From NCBI RefSeq assembly GCF_000611645.1, contig NW_014011823.1:1-11846 (forward strand): a DNA stretch of 11,846 nucleotides. The letters are read 5' to 3'. Below the pieces are notes generated by a model. The model saw only the letters and a program-made list of their open reading frames with translations. It was not told the DNA's origin and searched no databases. The position numbers were made by a program, and so were the translations under genes. This DNA comes from Monoraphidium neglectum. Lineage: Eukaryota > Chlorophyta > Chlorophyceae > Sphaeropleales > Selenastraceae. The first letter of the stretch is position 1. Each line of letters begins with the position of its first letter. Positions 1-7,368 of the stretch are shown here, piece by piece.

Positions 1-20
1 CAAAGGGGTCATTCCGCCGG

Positions 21-269
21 CTACGGCTGAACTTTTCTGTGTGCGCGGCAGTTGACGTCAAAGTCTATCATGCGCTCGATCGCGCGGACACGCCACGCGG
101 TGTTGCCGCGCTCGGCGGTGTCGTGGAACGTCTTGGGGGCCTCGTTGTGGCAGCGGCCGCCGCCAAGGGCCTGCTTGCCGCCCACGTTACTGCGGGATTG
201 GTCTCGTCCAGGTCATACGTGGTGAAATTCTTGGGCTCTGCGGGGCTTGACACGAGGTGGATTGGGTTG
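21..269 (-). CDS. 3' end of an unrecognised gene (frame broken near 190-218)
   Basis: No family recognised. The segment 189 to 21 reads as an open C-terminal exon ending in TAG at 21-23, with nearly all codons ending in G or C; readable pieces include GGRCHNEAPKTFHDTAERGN and RVRAIERMIDFDVNCRAH. Upstream, 269 to about 181 is open in a different frame (PKNFTTYDLDETNPAVTWA) and directly follows a classic C-tract acceptor (minus-strand CCCCCCCCAG, AG at 271-270). The two frames read as one protein only if one base is missing around 170-185, or if the 29-nt GT...AG segment 218-190 is removed; that removal is also phase-compatible. A third option is an intron ending at 190 that begins much further upstream. 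The gene may therefore be intact with a micro-intron, carry a sequence error, or be a pseudogene. The start and earlier exons are not identified. Confidence 0.5.
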
Positions 270-840
270 CTGGGGGGGGAGGGGGCGACACACACACTTG
301 GTCGAGCCTGCAGAGATACTGGGCGCTTGGCTGCGAAAATGGCGGCCGAACGCGCCCCTGAGCCTGCTGCCAGTGTGGTAAAGAGCTGCTGCGTGTTTGT
401 GAAAAGGGGCTCAACTGGTTCCGTCGAGAGCCGATTTGCCGGAAGACGGTCGATGCCCTGCAGTAGACAGCACTACGCGCGTCGCCAAGCATTCCGACGC
501 CGCCAGCGTGTTGCTTGTCGTTGTGCTGGCCACGAGGCCCTAGGTCGAACTTCCTGTGCTATAGGCCTGCACGTTTCTTACTGCCAAATCACAACTACTG
601 TGCGACCAGCCAAATCATCAGCATGCAGGGTCAAGTCGTCGTGGGAGGTTCAATGGCTTTCCGCGGGCGGCTGCGGCTGCCCTGCAATGGTGCGCTCTGT
701 GTGCTCCAGCCGGTGTGTTACAATTTTATCTTGACCCGGCGCGCGCCTGCGCCCCCCTTCTCCCCCGAGAAAAAATCGCGAAAATGTGGACACTTGCTAC
801 AGTACTGCACATCCCCTGTGGGATGATGGTGGTCACTTAC
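270..840 (-). other. probable intronic sequence upstream of the minus-strand terminal exon
   Basis: No convincing coding frame on either strand. On the minus strand it is bounded by a consensus donor GTAAGT (forward 835-840) and the C-tract acceptor at 271-270. Other splice-like motifs lie inside (a GTAAGA at 585-580), so more than one intron and a small exon could be hidden here. The plus-strand open frame 39-734 is antisense to the exon and resembles no protein. Confidence 0.3.
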
Positions 841-904
841 ACCTCCAGGGTGAATGAAGCGTTTTGATTCGCGAAATAAGCATGGGAGGCTTTTGTTCAC
901 CTCC
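841..904 (-). CDS. possible 64-nt internal exon (unrecognised)
   Basis: On the minus strand this stretch lies between a good acceptor (CACTTTTCAG, AG at 906-905) and a perfect GTAAGT donor at 840-835. Two of three frames are open. Neither has the phase needed to join directly to the acceptors at 269 or 189, because the frame that would fit contains TGA; a further exon would have to lie between. Supported only by its splice signals. Confidence 0.2.
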
Positions 905-1096
905 CTGAAAAGTGCTGTCAACCTTCTCGGCTTGGCATCATGACATGAGTGCAAAGCTACTGGAGCTCCGGGCGCCGCCCTGTACCGTGCAACATCACAC
1001 CGTAACATGTTTGTGCACACCATACGGTACTATACATACGGTTTAGCAGCAGACCCCACACGCACGGTGACCAAGGTTCCCACACATCCTAATATC
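905..1096. other. intergenic or intronic sequence, nothing identified
   Basis: No convincing open frame, RNA or repeat seen. The stretch ends just before the first copy of the tandem repeat unit; a short duplication (CCTAATATCCTAATC, about 1088-1102) sits at the boundary. Confidence 0.4.
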
Positions 1097-2381
1097 CTAA
1101 TCAGGGGCGAGCGTATGAAACGCTGCATCGGCCGAAGCGGCGCTGCTGGGCCGCTGTGCCAGCAGGCGCGAGTGCCCTGAAATGAAGGAGGCCGATATAA
1201 GTTTATATGCCGGTTTCCAAGGCCAGATGAGCCGTGTAGAGCAAAGCCCGTCAGCGTCTCCCCGCTTCAGACACCAAGACGTGCCTGTTGCCGCTCGAAA
1301 GATAACACTTGAAGCAGAAAGTTTCGAATCCCGCGCTCACGTGAGCGCATACACGGTTGTCACCCGAACCAAGCCCTTCCATACCCGGACACACTTCAAC
1401 ATACACACGTCGTCTTCCATTACCGCACTTTAGTACGTAAAGTTCACTTTTATCACCAACAACAGGATATGGGTTTGTGGCGATCAGCTCGCAGCACAAC
1501 AATGGTTGCTGCACAGCAATGGTTGCTGGATCTTTGAACATGTCTGGCATCGCCACGACCGACTGTCTGTCACTATTGCACGGACACCATTGGATGGGAT
1601 TGTAAATGTCATATTATGTAGATGGCTTTTGGCGCAAGAATGCAAATAGTTGTTGAACCACTGCCCGGCAACGGGTCCTGTGCTGCAGCAGCGCAAGTCA
1701 GGCCTGGACGTAAAGGCTCGACACGCGCTCGCTGGGTGGAGGAGTGCCAGGACGCGGCTCTGAGGATGTGTTTGAACACTACCTGCCGGCGTGTGTGGCG
1801 ACTATCACGGTTGGGCGCCTCTGCCAATACAGTAGTCGCGGGTCTGGGCACGCATACTGTATCGGCCACAGCTGCAGACGTGCAGGGCAGCTCCAGTGCA
1901 GGAGGAGCCGTGGTGGCCGTTGTGGTGCTTTGAGGAGGTGTGGCCGTCGCTCAATTACAGCAAACAGGCGAAGATGCTCTCCTCAAGGGAATGGCACCCT
2001 CACCACACAAAGGTCGCCACAGGCTCCAACAGGGGCAAGAAGGGCTTGCCCCCCTGCCTGAGCATTACTCCCTCTTGACAGTGATAGGCCCCCGTTCATG
2101 CTTTGCCGCCGCCAGCTTTCCGTGTTTTGTTTCATTTAATACGCACGGTTAGCTCTACCTTGCTGCCTCCTGATGGGCTGTTGAAAGGGCGTTGGGTTAT
2201 TGGTGCCCAGCGTCATGCGGCGCGCCCTGATGAGGCACGTCCCGGCTGGGGGGCAGGCTTGCAACCCAGTGTGATGTGAGGTGCTGCAATGACACCAAAC
2301 CACCAATTCTATTCTATTACCAAGACACCTATGCAGTTCTTATGCAGCTCCGCCAGCAACGCGGCGGGTTCAACACTAGTG
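1097..2381. repeat. diverged direct repeat, unit A (1,285 nt)
   Basis: Unit A begins CTAATCAGGGGCGAGCGT and ends in GCGGCGGGTTCAACACTAGT followed by G; unit B starts immediately after with CTAATCAGGGCCGAGCGT. Identical blocks shared with B include 38 nt at 1119-1156 (= 2404-2441), 24 nt at 1488-1511 (= 2763-2786) and 22 nt near 2350-2371 (= 4006-4027). Similarity runs in the same order along the full length with many substitutions and indels. A small hairpin, AGCGGC 1136-1141 with GCCGCT 1150-1155, is conserved in both copies. Short open frames inside (for example from an ATG at 1622 whose B counterpart is at 2912) lose register through indels, so the unit appears non-coding. No terminal inverted repeats, target duplication or transposase was seen. 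Confidence 0.8.
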
Positions 2382-3260
2382 CTAATCAGGGCCGAGCGTC
2401 TGTAACGCTGCATCGGCCGAAGCGGCGCTGCTGGGCCGCTGCATCGGCAGACGCGAGTGTCCAGAAATGGAGGAGGCCAATATGAGCTCATTTACCGGGT
2501 TTGAAGGCGTGATAAGCCGTGTAGAGCAACGTCGGTGCGCGTCTACCCGCTTCAGGCACCACGACGTTGCCGCTCGAAACACTTGAAGCACTCTCATGGT
2601 AGTATCGCGCTCATGTACGCGCATACGGGGTCGTCACCGGCACCAAGCCAGCGACTTCCATACCGGGACAGGGCACTTCAACACTCACACGTCGACTTCG
2701 ATGTACATACTTTGGTACTTACAGCTCACTTTCAGTACTGGAGATGGGTTTGTGCCGGTCATCTCGCAGCACAACAATGGTTGCTGTCACACAGCATGGT
2801 TGCTTTATGATATGTGTGAACACGTACGGCATCGCCACGATCGACTGACTATCGCTACGGTATTGCGCGAACGCCACCAAAACAGATTCACCAATGCATG
2901 TATCGGCGTAGATGGCGTTCGACGCAGGAATGCAGGTGGTTGTTGAGCCGCCGCGACGTGTCCTGTGCCACAGTGCTGTAGCACAAGGCAGACCTGTGCG
3001 CTCGCTGGGCGGAGCAGTGCCAGGACGAGCCTTTCAGGGTTGTCTTTGCACACACCTGCCAGCCTCTGTGGCGACTATCATGGTTGGGCGCCTCTGCCAC
3101 ATGGCGGCTGTGGGAGAGCGCAAATCGGTCACAGCTGCAGGCGTGCAAGGCAGCTCCGACGCAGGAGGAGCTTGGTGGCCGTTTTGGTACTTTGGGGAGG
3201 TGTGGCTGTCACTCAGCTACAGCAATTGAATGGAGATGCTCTCCTCAATGGAATGGCACC

Positions 3261-3708
3261 TTCGCGACGACAACGTGCACCTTGCGTTGGCATACCGTGC
3301 GGCAGTGGGGCTGTGCTCTTGGTGTGCCGGCGTGGTGGTGTGTTGAGGACTCCACCACCTCACTATCAATGGCAGATGCACCCGCCTGTGCGAAAGACCT
3401 TGGCCGAGGAATGCAGTGCACTGGCTGGCAAGCACACCTGACAGATATCGCATGAGGAACAACTAAATCAGCAGTGGCTGTCGCCCAACCTACACCATGT
3501 TTAGATGGCACGCCGGCGCAGCTTAAGATGCACACCACTACCGAAACGAGACTATGGTGGGGGGCGAGCCTGAACCTTGAAGTGCCGCCCCTCACGTTGC
3601 GTCTGTGAGAGGGGTGCACTGTCATCCCACTTTGCAATGTGATTGACGGCCACGCCAACAAAACGCACCTCATTGCGGTGTGACTGATGGACCGTGTGAT
3701 CGAGGTTG
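3261..3708. repeat. segment present only in unit B (about 436 nt net)
   Basis: Unit A has only about 12 nt (1999-2010) at the matching place. The segment is either an insertion into B or a deletion from A. I found no flanking target duplication or terminal inverted repeat that would mark it as a transposon. It contains an imperfect inverted repeat, CCCCTCAC at 3588-3595 with GTGAGAGGGG at 3605-3614. Confidence 0.6.
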
Positions 3709-3893
3709 AGGTCGCCACGGGCCCCAAAAAGGACAAGTGGGGCTGCATCCCCCGCCTCGGCACTACATACTCCACCTCTTGACGATGACAGGCTCCCATT
3801 CAGGCTTTGCGGTGGCCGGTTGGCTGTGTTTCTTTCTTGATTACAGTGAGCTATATGTTGCCCCCTCCTGTGTTGCCCGTCGGCAGGGTGTCA

Positions 3894-3909
3894 CACCCCT
3901 GCAGGGGTG
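3894..3909. repeat. 16-nt perfect palindrome
   Basis: CACCCCTGCAGGGGTG equals its own reverse complement and has no central spacer. It lies in unit B; the matching part of unit A (about 2200-2240) has an unrelated, weaker hairpin. Function unknown. Confidence 0.6.
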
Positions 3910-4037
3910 ATGAACGCTTGCTTGGTGTGTGGTGAGGTGCTACAATCACTCTCAACCACCAAGTGTATTATTCAAGCAAGACACCAAAGCAATTCTTATG
4001 CAACTCCGCCAGCAACGCGGCGGGTTCACAACTAGTG

Positions 4038-4794
4038 GTAGGGAAACTGTTGCTTGCCGCACACTCGCCACTTCCCTCCTGTGAGACGGTGACGGCCGAC
4101 CACAATTCCAAGGTTGTTGAGGTATGCTTTTACTCTTGGGGCAGAGATGGATAAACTCCGTCGTATGTAGCATGCAAGGCAGGGATACCCCACTTGCTTT
4201 GTGGACACCGCTGCATGCCACATTTGCACATTTGCCGTGTGGGTGTCTATCGAAGGGCGGTGGACTCCTCCAGTCGCCACAGGGTAACGGCATACTCCTG
4301 ACTGCATGCATGCGACTTGGATGTTTTCTCTTTTGTTTCTGCTTTCTACCTTTGAAGGACCCTGAGCAGCCTCCCTGATGGAGCTGAAGCCCCGTGTTGA
4401 ATGACAAAGCACATGTTGACATGTGGCCTGGCAGCAGTGCCAGCAGGCCACCCTACTACGGTGACCGGGAACAGTCATACCAGGGCCCCCTGGCCATCCC
4501 CAGGCCCTGGCATGTTGCGACAAAGATTATATGTGCACCTGGCCACCTATGCACCAAGTGTGGCCTGTGGACAACGCCATTTGAGACTGGAGATGGGTTG
4601 TGCAGGATTACCCGTCAACTAGTAAAGCTGCCGGGTTGAGAACATGGCCTGCACCTGCAGTTGAGGCACAGCCCTCTCAAGTGCTCCGCGCTTTCATAAC
4701 ATTCATGCAAACAATATCTTAGATCCGAGTAAAGGTAGCCTCTGTCTCGTGAGGAGCGAGGTCATCGGACACTGATTCAGTCGCAGTGCGGCCA
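4038..4794. other. spacer between the repeat array and the lectin-like gene
   Basis: No supported gene. It contains short inverted repeats built from CCTGG/GGCC motifs (about 4425-4449 and 4480-4510) and a 22-nt stretch (4586-4606) nearly identical to part of repeat unit B. The promoter of the downstream plus-strand gene should lie at the right end, but no TATA box or known algal promoter element could be identified. An in-frame TGA at 4750-4752 closes the reading frame upstream of the chosen start. Confidence 0.4.
4480..4510. repeat. 8-bp inverted repeat with 15-nt spacer
   Basis: CCAGGGCC at 4480-4487 is the reverse complement of GGCCCTGG at 4503-4510; the spacer itself contains CCTGGCC. 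A related imperfect pair, GGCCTG 4425-4430 with CAGGCC 4444-4449, lies 50 nt upstream. Confidence 0.5.
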
Positions 4795-4889
4795 ATGCCT
4801 TCCGCCATGCTCAGCATGCGGTGCACGATGGCTTTTTTGACTGTGATTTTACTGCTGGTCAGCATGCTGGGCGGGGTGCGGTGCGCCAG
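4795..4889 (+). CDS. exon 1: signal-peptide exon
   Basis: Encodes a short N-region containing Arg, a hydrophobic core MAFLTVILLLVSMLGG and a VRCA-like cleavage region, as expected of a secretory signal peptide. In-frame ATGs at 4795, 4807, 4816 and 4828 all precede the core; the first is chosen. The donor CCAG/GTGCGC at 4890 has the same hexamer as the donor of exon 3. The exon ends with two bases of a codon, matching the phase of exon 2. A run of 12 G at 4911-4922 lies just inside the intron. Confidence 0.5.
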
Positions 4890-7368
4890 GTGCGCAGGCT
4901 GCTGCGGTGTGGGGGGGGGGGGAGATGAGGAGGGGCCCTCTGACAAGAGCTCTGCAGCAGTGCGTAGGCCCAGGCCACAGATGGCGAACACGTGGCAGAC
5001 AACGAGGTCACGCTGCTTTGCAGCAGCAGCCCCGGCCCCTAGACCATGGGAGCTTTCCCCTGATTGTCAACATCACCTTTGGTGACCCCCAGACACGTGC
5101 TACTAATTGCTGGCGTCGCAGCCGGCTTGTGTGCCTGACCAACCCAGCTCTGCGCACAAGCCTGCATGCCTGCACTTGCACTGTCTTCCCAGCCAATGCA
5201 CGCGCGGCCTGCACACGACCACTTGTCGATCGCACCCCTGGAGGTCTAACCTCCTGCTGCAGTCGCCTGCACGCGCTGCGTGTGGGTAAGCGCTGCATGT
5301 GGGTAAGCGACAATCTGCTCCAGCACTGAACCCCATCGCTAACCCTTACTTTGCCTGCGGCATTCCACGCAGCCCTGAAGCAAAACCCAAAAAGACGAAG
5401 CTGGCAATAGTGAGTGCTGCCTTGGGCCCTTGCAACCTCTGGAGTGCACAGCTGTCTTTGTTGACGAGTGCGGTCGAGCATGGCCCTGTCGACGTGGAAT
5501 AACAACAATTAGAATGCCCACCCAGCTGCTTGCCTGCACTCCACACGTCTGGCATGCATGTGCAAGGCCAGCACCCTGCAATTTGTTGAGCAACCATGCG
5601 GCGCCGCACGTCTCTTGAATCCCTGTCACACAATGCTGATGCTACTAAGTCATATCCCGTGAGCCTGGATGGCTCCAGGAGCGGTCGACCGCGGGATCTT
5701 GTAACAATCCTGATCCTAATCCACGTCCCTCCACGCATGCAGTGCACGCCTGTAAAGGCTTTGAACAAGTGCTCCAAGGCCGGTCCAGCCGTCATGGACC
5801 AGCTGTGCAGCGAGCTGCTGGCACCCGCCAACGCAACGGCTGACAGCAAGGTGCGCGCAGGCGCGCGCATAGCATGGGCCCATGCGTGCATGTGGTAGCT
5901 CTTGTGAGTTGCCAGGTGGCTGTTGTATTGTCTGGTACGTTGTGGTGTTTGCATGTGGCACAAAGCAGGCAGTGAAGATTGTTGTGCTGCATGGTGGCGC
6001 ATTTGCGAATTTCTATGAGCGGCTAGCAGCACTATACACTCACGTCACGTCCAGTTGGAGCAATAGTATTCACCCACATGGTCAAACAGCAGGTGTAGCT
6101 CTAGAGACATGGTTCCGCGTCAGCCCGACCTCGCGCAGCTTGCCCATCACCACGCCCCCCGCGTTGGTTGCACTTCACGACCTTCCCAGGACCCCACCAA
6201 GCTGCGCTACGGATGCGGCGTGGCCACTGCCGCCCAGGTCAACAAAGTGTCCAGTGACCTGGCAGCCCTTGAGCCCAAGGTCAACGCCGCCGCCGCCCAG
6301 GCCAGCTCTGCACAGGCCGCTGTCATGAAAGACAGCAACCAGTTTGCGGCGCTGCGCGCCGAGATGGACGCACTCCGTGTGGCAGTTGCCGCGCTCACCG
6401 GCAACCCGCAGGGAACGCAGGCAAACACGTCTAATGGCACCGACCCAGGCATTGCCCAGCAGATCGCTGCCCTTGCAGCAGCCGACGCGCGCACCGCCCA
6501 GAAGCTGGCCTTGCTGGAGGCGGCAAACCAGACCGCAGCCCGGGAGATTGCAGCGCTCACCGCCCAAGTGCAGGAGCTGAAGGCCGGCGCCGCCAACGCC
6601 ACCGACCCGGCAACCATTGCCCGGGAGATCGCGGCGCTCAAGATCACCCTGGCAGCCACCAAATCGGCCCAGGAGGCGGACGCGGCGGCAATCTCCCTGA
6701 CCAACGCCACCGTCGAGTTCGTCAAGTCCACAGTCACCTCAGGCGCGGCGGCCGTCGCGTCGCTCAACGCCACCCTGACTGCCCTGGAAGCCACCGTGGC
6801 TAACGTGACTGCCATTGACTTCAACAACCTCAATGCGGTCACACTGGGCGGCATCCCTGCGACGCGGTACATGCTGGTGGTCCCAAAGCTGGTGCTGTAC
6901 AGAGAGTCCGATACAACCAGGAACGGAAACCTTGGCGGCCGGTCTGGCGCTGATGCCCTGTGCAAGGCCTCGGTGTTCAAGCCCGCCGGGGCCGCGCAAG
7001 CGCGTGCGTTCCTATCGATATCTACAACCGACCAGATTTCTGATTTCCCCACCCTGTACAAGGTTCCCAGCAACTTGGCTGTCGAGTCTTTGAGCGGCGT
7101 CGTCCTGGCCAGCAACTTTGCGACCTTGCTGCAGGGCAGGATCCCCAAATCCTTACTGGATGCAGGCGTGTTCACAGGCCGCGCTAACTGGTGGTCGGGC
7201 TCTGATGCTTTCGGCATGGCAGACGTGGCTAATTGCGGGGGGTTCACTAGTGCCTCGAGCACTGACATCGGCGTAGTTGGCACGTCGATCGCTACCTCTG
7301 CCAGTTGGGCGATAAGTACCACTTTCGATTGTGATACTGACGCCGACTTGCTGTGCATCGCGTTCTGA
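4795..7368 (+). CDS. secreted coiled-coil protein with lectin-like (DUF1554-type) C-terminus, 4-exon model
   Basis: Proposed exons are 4795-4889, 5122-5302, 5743-5850 and 6190-7368. Their phases join without a stop to give about 520 residues. In order: signal peptide (1-31), Cys-rich segment (about 32-140, including ACTC, SCC and YGC), Ala-rich heptad-like coiled coil (about 145-346) and a C-terminal domain (about 355-520). That domain shows GNLGGRSGADALC, WWSGSD, NCGGFTS and a final LLCIAF. The order and spacing resemble the DUF1554/C-type-lectin-like domain known mainly from Leptospira surface proteins. Eight Asn-X-Ser/Thr sequons (seven in exon 4) suit an extracellular glycoprotein. Inferred role: a surface or secreted rod holding a ligand-binding head; the ligand is unknown. 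The start is the first in-frame ATG after TGA 4750. The last exon is secure; the joins of exons 1-3 are inferred. Confidence 0.6.
4890..5121 (+). other. intron 1 (232 nt)
   Basis: Donor GTGCGC, branch site TACTAAT with its branch A at 5106 (15 nt from the acceptor), acceptor GCAG. It contains a 12-G homopolymer at 4911-4922, a likely spot for sequencing or assembly slippage. Confidence 0.45.
5122..5302 (+). CDS. exon 2: Cys-rich exon
   Basis: It follows a textbook branch site TACTAAT (5101-5107) and a GTCGCAG acceptor (AG 5120-5121). The frame set by exon 1 reads a Cys-rich stretch with LVCLTNPALRTSLHACTC and GGLTSCCSRLHALRV. This pattern of C, CxC, C, CC and C is typical of small extracellular Cys-rich modules. 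Two identical donors, 17 nt apart (5286 and 5303), follow; only the second is in phase with exon 3. The frame stays open upstream to 4907, so part of the preceding intron could be retained coding sequence. Confidence 0.45.
5281..5309 (+). repeat. 17-nt-spaced duplication of a 5' splice site
   Basis: TGTGGGTAAGCG occurs at 5281-5292 and again at 5298-5309. Each copy contains a consensus GTAAGC donor (5286 and 5303). Splicing from 5303 to 5743 keeps the frame; splicing from 5286 shifts it and meets a TGA before the end of exon 3. The sequence alone cannot show which donor is used. Confidence 0.55.
5303..5742 (+). other. intron 2 (440 nt)
   Basis: Donor GTAAGC, branch CTAAT 5716-5720, acceptor GCATGCAG. 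It also contains an apparently complete internal exon-like unit: CTAAC at 5339-5343, a CACGCAG acceptor at 5371-5372 and a GTGAGT donor at 5410. The resulting 37-nt exon cannot be joined in frame with this model, so it is treated as decoy or alternative splicing. Confidence 0.4.
5743..5850 (+). CDS. exon 3: 36-codon Cys-containing exon
   Basis: It has phase 0 at both ends. The acceptor GCATGCAG (AG 5741-5742) is preceded by a CTAAT branch site at 5716-5720, and the donor CAAG/GTGCGC is at 5851. It encodes CTPVKALNKCSKAG, then a MDQLCSELLAP helix-like segment and a NAT glycosylation sequon. It is in the same phase as the terminal exon and continues the Cys spacing of exon 2. Confidence 0.6.
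5851..6189 (+). other. intron 3 (339 nt)
   Basis: Donor CAAG/GTGCGC and acceptor CTTCCCAG, phase 0. No clear branch consensus was seen close to the acceptor. Confidence 0.5.
6190..7368 (+). CDS. exon 4: coiled-coil stalk and lectin-like head
   Basis: A 392-residue open segment ending in TGA at 7366-7368, with strong G/C third-position bias. The first 200 residues are Ala-rich heptad-like sequence with two related blocks starting TDPGIAQQIAAL and TDPATIAREIAAL and several NAT/NQT/NVT sequons. The last 165 residues form a globular domain with four Cys (DALC, ANC, FDC, LLC) and the GNLGG-x-x-GAD signature of DUF1554-like proteins. The acceptor is taken at CTTCCCAG (6188-6189). An in-phase alternative, TCGCGCAG at 6137-6138, would add 17 residues including one Cys. 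The in-frame ATG at 6109 lies upstream of both acceptors and is probably intronic. Confidence 0.85.
   Translation, partial: DPTKLRYGCGVATAAQVNKVSSDLAALEPKVNAAAAQASSAQAAVMKDSNQFAALRAEMDALRVAVAALTGNPQGTQANTSNGTDPGIAQQIAALAAADARTAQKLALLEAANQTAAREIAALTAQVQELKAGAANATDPATIAREIAALKITLAATKSAQEADAAAISLTNATVEFVKSTVTSGAAAVASLNATLTALEATVANVTAIDFNNLNAVTLGGIPATRYMLVVPKLVLYRESDTTRNGNLGGRSGADALCKASVFKPAGAAQARAFLSISTTDQISDFPTLYKVPSNLAVESLSGVVLASNFATLLQGRIPKSLLDAGVFTGRANWWSGSDAFGMADVANCGGFTSASSTDIGVVGTSIATSASWAISTTFDCDTDADLLCIAF

Larger units (their letters stand above)
2382..4037. repeat. diverged direct repeat, unit B (about 1,656 nt)
   Basis: Second copy of the unit, abutting unit A head to tail. It follows A block by block to 3260 (GAATGGCACC, = 1989-1998 region), then carries a segment absent from A, then rejoins at AGGTCGCCAC (3709; A 2011). 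It ends in the same CCGCCAGCAACGCGGCGGG block followed by an ACTAGT-containing tail. The conserved hairpin lies at 2421-2426/2435-2440. Open frames inside, the longest on the minus strand at 3245-3799, have no recognisable domain and are not conserved in A. Confidence 0.8.

Noticed and set aside
585..653. Minus-strand exon-like reading ending at a GTAAGA donor (DDLTLHADDLAGRTVVVIWQ)
   Set aside because: Although the donor phase would fit the acceptor at 269, the open stretch lies between an in-frame TGA and the donor, and its only usable AG is just 16 nt before the donor.
39..734. 231-codon plus-strand frame at the left edge
   Set aside because: It overlaps a minus-strand exon with better codon bias; its translation is Arg/Ala-rich and resembles nothing.
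1316..1340. tRNA-like T-loop sequence TTTCGAATCCC
   Set aside because: The flanks do not form a T-arm stem, and no acceptor, D or anticodon arm is present.
1622..1933. Possible protein conserved between repeat units (ATG at 1622 and 2912, both starting MAF)
   Set aside because: The first dozen residues align, but indels that are not multiples of three then throw the copies out of register, as expected for non-coding DNA.
3245..3799. 184-codon minus-strand frame in repeat unit B
   Set aside because: It spans the segment absent from unit A, is not conserved in A, and has no domain or codon bias.
1097..4037. CRISPR array or LTR retrotransposon as explanation of the repeats
   Set aside because: There are only two long units with no spacers, and no primer-binding site, polypurine tract or polymerase/integrase coding sequence.
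5008..5508. 166-codon minus-strand frame
   Set aside because: It is antisense to the Cys-rich exon and its introns, Arg-rich and without domain; the plus-strand splice signals explain the region better.
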